A stretch of 64,000 nt of DNA from Caulobacter mirabilis (GTDB taxonomy: Bacteria; Pseudomonadota; Alphaproteobacteria; Caulobacterales; Caulobacteraceae). The DNA is taken from positions 3,224,001 to 3,288,000 of the forward strand of contig NZ_CP024201.1 of assembly GCF_002749615.1 (NCBI RefSeq), written 5' to 3'. A program made the translations under genes and the position numbers. Below the pieces are notes generated by a model that was not told the origin of the DNA, searched no databases, and saw only the letters and a program-made list of their open reading frames with translations. Below are positions 7,101 through 13,467 of the stretch, piece by piece; position 1 is the stretch's first letter; each line of letters opens with the position of its first letter.

Positions 7101-9642
7101 CTTCCTTTGGCGTGCCTTCGATACGGATCGGGGCGCCGTTGCCGTTTATCGACAGCCCGGCCGGAAGGACGCCGTTCAGGATCTGATTGGTCGACCCCAG
7201 CGGCGGCGAGAGCTTGATGTCCTGACGATAGGGACGTCCGGCGACGCCTGCCGCCACCGTTTTGGTCTCGATGGTGATCGGATCCAGGTAGTTGAACCAG
7301 AACTGCGACCGTCCGGACCCAGTGGGAGACTCGACCGTCAGGTATCGGAGCTTCGTGCCGTCATTCACCGTCCCAGCGGGCGCAACCGCGGTAATCTGAG
7401 TGTCGCTTAACACCGTGAATGAGGTCGCCGGCGTATCCCCGAACTTTACGCCAGTCGCACCGGTGAAGTTCGCGCCGGTAATGGTGATCTTCGCGCCGCC
7501 TTCCGGATAGCTGAACGCCGGGGTGAAGGAGGAAATCGCAGGCGGCTCGCCAAAGGCGAACCGCGTTCCGGCTCCCGGTGCGCTAGCCCCATTTGCGCTG
7601 ACGACCTTGACCTCCACGACGTCGCCCTGACGGCCCGGAGGGCTGTTGAGCAAAATCAAGGTATCGTGGACAGACCTGAACGGGACGCTCACATCGCCGA
7701 ACAGAACCTGCGTCACCGCGCTGAAGCCGAAGCCAGACAGGTTGACATAGGTGTCGCCGGCGACGGCACCTCGCGGCGGGCTCACATTGGTCAGCGTCGG
7801 CGCGCCGCCTTGGTAGGTGAAGGTTCCTATGGTGGGGCCGGTATAGCCGTTGGTGTTGACGTAGACGCTCACACTACCGTTGCTGCCCGGAGGCGAGACC
7901 GCCTCAAGCAGAGTTGGGCTCACATAGGTCACACTCGCGGCAGGCTTGTCGCCGAACGTAACAGTTGATTCCGGCAGGAAGTCCCTGCCGTTGATGCGAA
8001 CTGTCGTGCCGCCAGTCGCCGGCCCGCTGCCGGGGTTGACGGACTCGACAAGCGAACCGCCGACGTAGTTGAAGACGCTCGCCGAGCTGATCGCGCTCGT
8101 GCCCCCGGCGCTCGTGTCGTCGTGGGTGATGACGCGAACGTTGACGCGCCCCCGCCCGGCCGGCGAGACTGCCGTGATCCGGGTAGGGCTGACTACGACG
8201 ACGTTCGTCGCATAGGCCGTCAAATGGTCCGTGAAGGCGACTTTCGCGTTGCTGGAGAATCCCGTCCCATCGATCGTGATCGGGGTTCCGCCGGCGGCCG
8301 GCCCGGTCGCCGGAGAGATCGCCGTCACCGTGGGAACGCCGGCGTAGGTGAACCGAGAACCGGAGGTGATCGCGCTCTGGCCTGCACCGTTGGTGACCTG
8401 AACATCAACCGTCTCGCCCGTCACGCCGGCGGGAGCGGTGATGGTGAGGGAAGTCGCCGTCCGGGAAACGATCGCCGCATCCAGCGCGCCGAACCGCACG
8501 GCGGTCACGTCGGCAAGATAGGCGCCCGCGATCGTCACGCTCGCCCCAGAAAGCGCGACATGCGGCGAAACGGAGGTGACCACCGGGAGCCCGGGATAGG
8601 TGTAACGCGAACGGGCGTCGGGCGTGCTGGTCCCCATGATCGTCGTGATGACGACGTCCACGGACTGCCCAGGAACGCCGGCGGGAGGCGTCAGATAGAT
8701 GTTGTAGGCGTCGCTGACGCGAACGACCGCGGGCGCGCCGCCGAATGTCACACTCGTGGTGTCCGCGAGCGCGCTGCCGTTGATGCGCAACTCCGATCCG
8801 TTGGGTTGGATCGACGAGATCGTCGGAAGTCCCACGTAGGTGAAAGCCTTGCCGGCGCTGGATCCGCTCGGCGTGGTCACCACGACATCCACATCTCCGG
8901 CCGCTCCCGCCGGAGCGACCGCCGTGATCCGGCCGCCGCTATCGACGGTGAACGAGGTCGCAGGCACGCCACCGAACGTCACCGCCGTCGCGCCTGTGAA
9001 GGCCAAGCCATTGACCTGGACAGTGGTGCCGCCAAGGACGCTGCCCTTGGCTGGAGCCAGATTGTTGATGACCGGCCCGCCGTCATAGGTGAACAGCGAC
9101 GCCGCCGAGGTTGCGCTTACGCCACCGGGCCCCTGGACGGTCACGTGAACCTGACCGGAGCCGTTGGGAACACGAACGGTCAAGGCCCAGGGATAGGTGT
9201 TGCCGATCACCGCAGCCTGAACGCCGCCGAATTTGACGACCGGAGCGTTGCCGAAGTTGCCGCCCGAAATAGTCAGCACCGTTCCGGCAGGGCCGCTGCT
9301 CTGACTGAGGCCCGACACGACCGGTTTCGGCAGGTAGACGAAGGTCGCGGACCACGGGCTCGTGTTCTGGCCATGCGTGTTGCGCACGACGATATCGACA
9401 GTGCCCGTCCCGGAGGGCGAGGTGGCGGTGATCTGAGTGTCGCTCTCGACCGTGAAGCTGGCGGCCGGCTTAGCCCCGAACAGCACCCGGTTCACGCCAG
9501 TGAAGTTGCCGCCCGTGAGACGCACGACGGTGCCGCCTTCTTCCGGGCCGGAAGTGGGGCTTGCTGAACGGATGGCAGGCAGTTGCTCGTAGCTATACTT
9601 GCTGTTCGCGCTGGCCGCCGTGACACCGAGAGGCGTCGTCAC
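4123..9642 (-). CDS. giant IPT/TIG autotransporter, C-terminal frame
   Basis: 1,839 residues, frame-shifted from the N-terminal part at 9639-11015. It opens in mid-repeat ('TTPLGVTAASANSKYSY'), so its GTG is not a true start. Order: about nine IPT/TIG Ig-like repeats (residues ~20-800, each with a 'VxFG...FTV' beat); putative-Ig (He_PIG-like) repeats marked by 'GALPxGLxLxxxxGxLxGxP'; two cadherin-like units ('VTYTPTPGYFGQDSFDY'); and a linker. The last ~280 residues form an outer-membrane autotransporter beta-barrel ending in 'QISFEF', with the terminal Phe expected of a BAM substrate. It is probably a surface adhesin or passenger. Without the upstream signal peptide this frame could not be exported, so it is expressed only if the frames are joined. 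Confidence 0.85.
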   Translation of the reverse strand: MTTPLGVTAASANSKYSYEQLPAIRSASPTSGPEEGGTVVRLTGGNFTGVNRVLFGAKPAASFTVESDTQITATSPSGTGTVDIVVRNTHGQNTSPWSATFVYLPKPVVSGLSQSSGPAGTVLTISGGNFGNAPVVKFGGVQAAVIGNTYPWALTVRVPNGSGQVHVTVQGPGGVSATSAASLFTYDGGPVINNLAPAKGSVLGGTTVQVNGLAFTGATAVTFGGVPATSFTVDSGGRITAVAPAGAAGDVDVVVTTPSGSSAGKAFTYVGLPTISSIQPNGSELRINGSALADTTSVTFGGAPAVVRVSDAYNIYLTPPAGVPGQSVDVVITTIMGTSTPDARSRYTYPGLPVVTSVSPHVALSGASVTIAGAYLADVTAVRFGALDAAIVSRTATSLTITAPAGVTGETVDVQVTNGAGQSAITSGSRFTYAGVPTVTAISPATGPAAGGTPITIDGTGFSSNAKVAFTDHLTAYATNVVVVSPTRITAVSPAGRGRVNVRVITHDDTSAGGTSAISSASVFNYVGGSLVESVNPGSGPATGGTTVRINGRDFLPESTVTFGDKPAASVTYVSPTLLEAVSPPGSNGSVSVYVNTNGYTGPTIGTFTYQGGAPTLTNVSPPRGAVAGDTYVNLSGFGFSAVTQVLFGDVSVPFRSVHDTLILLNSPPGRQGDVVEVKVVSANGASAPGAGTRFAFGEPPAISSFTPAFSYPEGGAKITITGANFTGATGVKFGDTPATSFTVLSDTQITAVAPAGTVNDGTKLRYLTVESPTGSGRSQFWFNYLDPITIETKTVAAGVAGRPYRQDIKLSPPLGSTNQILNGVLPAGLSINGNGAPIRIEGTPKEAGVFSFTVKSTVDYGRVATQDYTLEIAKPTLALALATLSDVVQGVAYSQTLIATGGVAPYSFAVTAGALPDGLSLDARTGVLSGTPASFGPYSFTVTASDSTGGTGPASIQRLYEGVVEGIRPVAADRVETADYDQPTAMDMTFSVSGQTPTGVEIVTQSAHGVASVSGMVITYTPTKGYVGADTFTYTASGGGKLSNVATVSVRVNAPDLRIIPVLPNEMRQAVPYAGVLTVTGGAAPYTFSVMSGALPTGLTLSPDGAITGVPTASGSFSFTVKAVDASTGLGAWTQASYSFTVGVPPAPVAEPKEVTVDIKPTPNGGGSAEIDLSTSVQYASGIQITRQPSHGTLTVDGFKVTYTPTPGYFGQDSFDYVAVPIANNPRARTARAAAAGATVTLTIPAPTLVFGQTTLPNGEEKVAYSQTLTASGGTAPYRFVVTTGALPAGLTLSPAGVLSGVPTVGGSFGFTVTATDSSTGTGPFSVAQAFTLSLKAAVPQLAAPIEASTIQGREVVVDLTAGARGGPFTAAAVVSVTPAGAGEAKIVETGTAAARGYSLAFKSSGTFSGSATVIYTLSNASGVSAPGVVTVKVEARPDPSQDPDVRGIVTAQADAALRMAETQIGNFGRRMESLHSGGSRRFQQGITLGFGFADGGLVDPWTQREIDMNRRFDFSPQAMADIAAADPTKGLAHPRGLMAGGGTGGGGASGSGVAGEGQVSIWTGGSIQFGRRDAKNGGPKFDFTTGGLSLGADLRLSERLAIGVGGGFGQSTADVGSRGSSVEASNYFGVLYASLQPVDGAFIDGMIGYGKLDFDTRRKVSAGVLTPTDVYAVGSRSGDQLILSVSAGWDFRRGDLFISPYARVSSITGTLDAYVERGAGAGNLRYEDQDLSSLKIALGARGERTFKTDLGLLTPRFRVEYQRELKDSELAKLSYDDWVGGPLFSVLADPFERDQWLIGIGGELRRNRSKFSLDYQGNLSSGRDFVSELTGQISFEF

Positions 9643-11015
9643 GACGACGTCGACGACTCCGGTCCCCGGGGGGTCACAGCCAGGATCCGACTGCTGGACA
9701 CAACGACAAAGGTCGCACTGGCGGAACCGAACTGGACCGCAGTCGCGCCGCCAAGGTTGTAGCCGTAGATCTCAATCTCATCGCCGCCCGTGGATGGGCC
9801 GCGGCTCAGTCCCAGGCTGTTTACGCGAGGCTCGCTCACGTAGGTGAAGGCCGTCGCAGGCCCGGTCGCGCTAACACCGTGCGGCGTGGTGACGGTCACC
9901 TGCTGTTGGCCGACGCCGGGTGGCACTGCGGCGACGATGAAGTCTTCGCGATAGAAGATCGCGTTCGGCGATGCGACCTCGCCGAACTTGACGGTCAGCG
10001 GCTGAGCAAAACCGACGCCGTTGATCGTCAGCATGTTGCCGCCTTCAGGCGCGCTTTCGTTGAAGCCGATCGAACTGACGATAGGAGCGCCGAGAACGTA
10101 GAACGATGCCGCCGTGGCGGTCCCCATCGGGGTCGTCATCGCGACCGGGTGACTGCCGGAAACGAGACCGCCTGGGACTGTGACCTTCAGCTCCGTATCG
10201 CTCGTGACGCTGAAGCTGGCTGCCACACCGCCGATGGTGACGGACGTCATCCCGGTGAAGCCGACGCCGGTGTAGGTGATCTCAGACCCCGCGGGCCCAC
10301 GATAGATCGTGGCGGTGGTGACCTTGGCGGGCCCCGTCGCCCGATAGATCGTCCGAGCGGTCTCTCCACTTGCGCCGGTGACGATGATGTCGGCGCTCAC
10401 CCCCTGGGCCACCGGACGGGTCGTCAGCGTAATCTGGCCGTCGCTGTCGACGGTGAACGGCACGCCCCAGCCGGCGAAGCTGACGCCTCTCGCGCCCGTG
10501 AAGTTCTGTCCGGTCAGGACGACCTGACGCGTCTCAGAATGCAGGCCGTAGCCCGGGTTGACCGAGGTGATGACCGGCGCTGCGGCATAGGAAAACTTGC
10601 TGGCGGCGGTGACCGGGGTGGATCCATATGAGGTGGTCACTACAACGTCCACTGTCGTCCCAGCGACGCCCGGCGGCGTCCGAACCTCAATGAACGTTGG
10701 ATCTTCCCGCAACGTCATGACCTGCGTTCCGCCGAATCTTACGGTGATCCCGGGGCCGGGTATCGGACGAAGGTTGACGCCTGTAATGGTGACCGTCTCG
10801 CCACCAGCGACACGCCCCGCGGAAGGGCTCACGCTCGTTATTTCGGGCGCGCCCTGCCCATATTGAGCCCACGCCGGCGTCGGCGTCGCCCCCAGCGCGC
10901 CGACGAGCAGCGCCGCGCACCAGGCGAACGCCAGGCCGACCGCCTTCAAGGGAGAAATCCAAGCCGCGCGCGAACCCGCGCGCCGCGCGAAACCGCGCAA
11001 CGCCACCGAAACCAT
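9639..11015 (-). CDS. giant IPT/TIG autotransporter, N-terminal frame
   Basis: 458 residues from the ATG at 11015; a TTG six bases upstream is also possible. The N-terminus is a long basic-then-hydrophobic signal sequence, 'GLAFAWCAALLVGALGA', cleaved near 'AWAQ'. Such extended signals are common in large autotransporters. Five IPT/TIG repeats follow, each about 85 residues. The frame then breaks in the fifth repeat, giving an alien tail 'RGPESSTSS' and a stop. Adding one base at the homopolymer around 9664-9673 restores 'TPPGTGVVDVVVTTPLG' and joins this frame to the downstream 1,839-residue one, for about 2,297 residues in total. Confidence 0.82.
   Translation of the reverse strand: MVSVALRGFARRAGSRAAWISPLKAVGLAFAWCAALLVGALGATPTPAWAQYGQGAPEITSVSPSAGRVAGGETVTITGVNLRPIPGPGITVRFGGTQVMTLREDPTFIEVRTPPGVAGTTVDVVVTTSYGSTPVTAASKFSYAAAPVITSVNPGYGLHSETRQVVLTGQNFTGARGVSFAGWGVPFTVDSDGQITLTTRPVAQGVSADIIVTGASGETARTIYRATGPAKVTTATIYRGPAGSEITYTGVGFTGMTSVTIGGVAASFSVTSDTELKVTVPGGLVSGSHPVAMTTPMGTATAASFYVLGAPIVSSIGFNESAPEGGNMLTINGVGFAQPLTVKFGEVASPNAIFYREDFIVAAVPPGVGQQQVTVTTPHGVSATGPATAFTYVSEPRVNSLGLSRGPSTGGDEIEIYGYNLGGATAVQFGSASATFVVVSSSRILAVTPRGPESSTSS
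9664..9673. other. C4G6 homopolymer at the frameshift junction
   Basis: The plus strand reads CCCC then GGGGGG, so the coding strand has C6G4. One more base here makes the distance from the ATG at 11015 to the stop at 4123 a whole number of codons (6,894 bases) and restores the TIG repeat consensus. It could be a sequencing or assembly slip, a real loss-of-function mutation, or slipped-strand phase variation. Confidence 0.8.
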
Positions 11016-11044
11016 ACTCAACGCGGCAGGAGCCGCCCCCCTTC

Positions 11045-11065
11045 GGCGCCCAGAAAACGGGCGCC
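11045..11065 (-). other. stem-loop in the autotransporter leader
   Basis: GGCGCCC (11045-11051) and GGGCGCC (11059-11065) form a perfect seven-base-pair stem with a seven-base loop, 30-50 bases upstream of the autotransporter ATG. A G-rich stretch lies between the hairpin and the start codon. It may shape the mRNA leader. I see no riboswitch family in it. Confidence 0.3.
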
Positions 11066-11172
11066 TCGTACCGTGCCGCTAGCAAACCGGCCGCGACGCC
11101 TCAAGCTAACAATTCGTAAAAATGCAACCTCGGCGCTCTAACGTCCTGATTGCGTGTAACTTTCGCCTGTCG

Positions 11173-11904
11173 TTAGAAATCCAGGCGTTGGCCGCTGGGG
11201 CGTTCGAAGCGGGCGACGAGGTCATGGAGCTCGCCCGGGAACAGCAGGCGGACATAGGTCACCCCCTCGCGCCCCCGCCAGGTGCGACGCTCCAGCGACA
11301 GGCAGGCCCCAGCCTGGTGGATCCCGAGCAGCTTGGCCGTCGAGCGGGACACGTTGACGGCGCTGATCCGGTGCTCGGCCTCGGTCCAGGGGACGAAACC
11401 CAGCAGCCAGGTGCCCGGCGGGGTGATCGTGAAGTCCACCGCCTCGGCTTCCGGCGTGGCGGTCAGGCCGATCAGCCGCTCTTCCAGCGCGAACGGGCGG
11501 CCGGCGGCGCGATGCAGGCAGCGCAGGGCGACCACGCGGCCGGGCGTGGCCAGCTCCAACTCCTCGGCGTCCTTGCGCAGGGCCCTGCGCACGCGGCGCG
11601 ACAGCAGCTCGTAGCCGTAGACCTCGCCCCGGCCGATGATCTCGGCCTGGATGTCCGGCACGTCGAGCACGGCCGAGTGGATCCGCGGCCGGGAGACGAA
11701 CGACCCCGCCCGGCGCTTGCGCACGATCAGGCCGCTCTCGGCCAGCGGGGTCAGGGCCTTGTTCACCGTCATGCGCGAGCAGCCGTACTGGGCCATCAGC
11801 TCGTGCTCGAACGGGATGCGGTGGCCGGGCGGCCAGTCGCCCGACAGAATGCGCTCGGCGATGTCGGAGCGGATGCGTTTGTGCAGGGTTCCGCTCGTCG
11901 TCAT
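11173..11904 (-). CDS. GntR/HutC-family regulator with UTRA domain
   Basis: 243 residues. The N-terminal GntR winged helix 'RIRSDIAERILSGDWPPGHRIPFEHELMAQYGCSRMTVNKAL' (shown only as a guide to residues 9-50) leads into a UTRA ligand domain running to the C-terminus, where 'LERRTW' and 'TYVRLLFPG' are family hallmarks. It closely resembles HutC, the histidine-utilisation repressor that senses urocanate. No hut catabolic genes lie nearby: it is the last gene of a TonB receptor-PepSY-PepSY operon. A strong GGGGAGGGG ribosome site precedes the ATG. The ATGTATATACAT palindrome at 16285-16296 is the likely operator. The true ligand is uncertain. Confidence 0.85.
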   Translation of the reverse strand: MTTSGTLHKRIRSDIAERILSGDWPPGHRIPFEHELMAQYGCSRMTVNKALTPLAESGLIVRKRRAGSFVSRPRIHSAVLDVPDIQAEIIGRGEVYGYELLSRRVRRALRKDAEELELATPGRVVALRCLHRAAGRPFALEERLIGLTATPEAEAVDFTITPPGTWLLGFVPWTEAEHRISAVNVSRSTAKLLGIHQAGACLSLERRTWRGREGVTYVRLLFPGELHDLVARFERPSGQRLDF

Positions 11905-11918
11905 CCGCCCCTCCCCGA

Positions 11919-12653
11919 CTAACCCGCCCGCGACTTGCGAGCGTCACGCATCCGTTCGATCGGGTCCAGCACCCAGGACACGTCCGACCGCCGGAAGGCC
12001 CGGAACAGCAGGATCAGCCCGCTCAGCGCCAGCCAGGTCACCCCCGTCGCCACCGTGATGATCAGCGGGTGGTTGAAGTTGTCCCGATCGGTGTAGTCCA
12101 TGATGTGGATCATCCAGAAGATGTCCCACAGGCGCCAGGAGTCGTTGCGGCGGGCCTCCTCCTTGCCGGTCGTCGCCGAGACCATGACCGTGGTGTGCTC
12201 CCGGTCGTCGAACTCCACGCGCCAGACGGGCAGCGGCACGCGGCGGGTCTCGACGCTGGCCTCGGCCACCTTGCGCACCGAGACGATCCTGGCGTCGCCG
12301 CTGTAGGCCGCCGCGGCTAGAGCCGAGGCGCGGGCGGCGTCGATGATCACCGGCGCGCCGCTGACGGCGTCGATCAGCTTCGTGCCGGCCGGCGTGGCCG
12401 CCTCGTAGACGAAGCCCTCGCCGAGCGGGCGCAGCTTCAACCCCGTCACCGGCGCCCCGAAGGCGCGCTCGGCGGCGGCCAGCGGCAGAGCCTGCTCGGG
12501 GGCGACCATCACCGCCGGTTCGCGGATGGTGTGCTCGCTCTCGATCTTGCTGTGCGGGATCAGGGCCATCATCGCCCCGCTGATCGACCACAGCAGGAAC
12601 TGCAGGCCCAGGATCAGGCCGAACCATTTGTGCAGGGTGCGGATCAGGAACAT
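11919..12653 (-). CDS. PepSY-associated TM protein (second copy)
   Basis: 244 residues. The N-terminal helix 'LHKWFGLILGLQFLLWSISGAMMA' opens with the HKW motif common to PepSY_TM proteins. A periplasmic domain follows, with a PepSY-like 'PVWRVEFDD...TVMVSATTGKE'. The C-terminal part has 'WDIFWMIHIMDY' and a last helix before a basic tail. Relatives act beside TonB receptors, in some cases as inner-membrane ferric-siderophore reductases. The conserved His residues (HKW, IHIMDY) could hold haem or metal. Its ATG overlaps the stop of the first PepSY gene by one base. About 14 bases separate it from the GntR gene. Confidence 0.8.
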   Translation of the reverse strand: MFLIRTLHKWFGLILGLQFLLWSISGAMMALIPHSKIESEHTIREPAVMVAPEQALPLAAAERAFGAPVTGLKLRPLGEGFVYEAATPAGTKLIDAVSGAPVIIDAARASALAAAAYSGDARIVSVRKVAEASVETRRVPLPVWRVEFDDREHTTVMVSATTGKEEARRNDSWRLWDIFWMIHIMDYTDRDNFNHPLIITVATGVTWLALSGLILLFRAFRRSDVSWVLDPIERMRDARKSRAG

Positions 12654-13396
12654 CAGGCCGCTCCCCCGGCTTGCACGGGCTTGGCCTTGGCGGCCGCCTT
12701 GGCCTTGGGCCGCTTGCGCTTGCGGAAGCTGTAGAACAGCAGCCAGGCGCCGGTCAGCGAGCCCGCCACCGCCAGCCAGGTGAAGATCCGCAGGAGCAGG
12801 TTGTTCATGTCGGTCCGCTCCTTGTAGTCCATGATGTGGAACATCCAGACGAAGTCGAACCCACGCCACAGGTCATGCCGCTTGGCCACCAGCAGGCCGG
12901 TCTGGGGCGAAATGTAGAGCGTCGGCCGCCACATCCCCTCGAACTCGACGCGCCAGATCGGGACCGGACGGCCCTTGATCTCGCTCGGCGCCTCGTGGAG
13001 CAGGTCGATCGTCTTGACCGCGCCGTCGCCGGCGTAGTGCGCCTCCGCCCGGCTGCGGGCGGCGCTCTCGCCCAGGGGCGACAGCTGGGCGCCGGTGCGG
13101 GCGTCGAACAGGCTGCGCTCCATCGGCGTGTCGACGATGTAGACGGGCTGGCCGAGCTGGCGCTCGAGGCGCACGCCGGTGGTGGCGCCGGGAACCAGCG
13201 AGGTCGGCTCGACCAGGCCGGCCAGAGCGATCGGCTCCGCCTTGGCCGGCTTCACCAGATGGTCGCCGTGAATGATGTCGATGTGGATCGCCGTCATATA
13301 GAGACCGCTCAACGTCCAGAGCACCGCCTGAACGCCGATGATCAGCGAGAGCCATTTGTGGGTCTGCCGGGCCAGTGCCGGCAAGCGCAGGGCCAT
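12653..13396 (-). CDS. PepSY-associated TM protein (first copy)
   Basis: 247 residues. It has the same plan as the next gene: 'QTHKWLSLIIGVQAVLWTLSG' as the first helix, a periplasmic part with 'PIWRVEFEG' and 'TLYISPQTGLLVAKR', then 'FVWMFHIMDYKERTDMNN' and a final helix with a Lys/Ala-rich tail. The two proteins are clearly paralogues and probably form a heteromeric inner-membrane unit serving the TonB receptor encoded just upstream. I chose the ATG at 13396 because the longer frame upstream is only a shadow of the receptor gene. A stem-loop separates it from the receptor stop. Confidence 0.8.
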   Translation of the reverse strand: MALRLPALARQTHKWLSLIIGVQAVLWTLSGLYMTAIHIDIIHGDHLVKPAKAEPIALAGLVEPTSLVPGATTGVRLERQLGQPVYIVDTPMERSLFDARTGAQLSPLGESAARSRAEAHYAGDGAVKTIDLLHEAPSEIKGRPVPIWRVEFEGMWRPTLYISPQTGLLVAKRHDLWRGFDFVWMFHIMDYKERTDMNNLLLRIFTWLAVAGSLTGAWLLFYSFRKRKRPKAKAAAKAKPVQAGGAA

Positions 13397-13423
13397 TTGA
13401 GTCTCACCCGAAAAGGAAAGTCC

Positions 13424-13453
13424 GCCGGACGGGGCGAGGGATCCCCGCCCGGC
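13424..13453 (-). terminator. intercistronic stem-loop after the TonB receptor gene
   Basis: GCCGGACGGGG (13424-13434) pairs with CCCCGCCCGGC (13443-13453) at 10 of 11 positions around an eight-base loop, followed on the minus strand by a pyrimidine-rich stretch. It lies in the 71-base gap between the receptor stop and the first PepSY ATG. It could lower downstream expression or protect the receptor mRNA, giving far more receptor than inner-membrane partner. Confidence 0.5.
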
Positions 13454-13467
13454 GTATGGGCGAAGCC

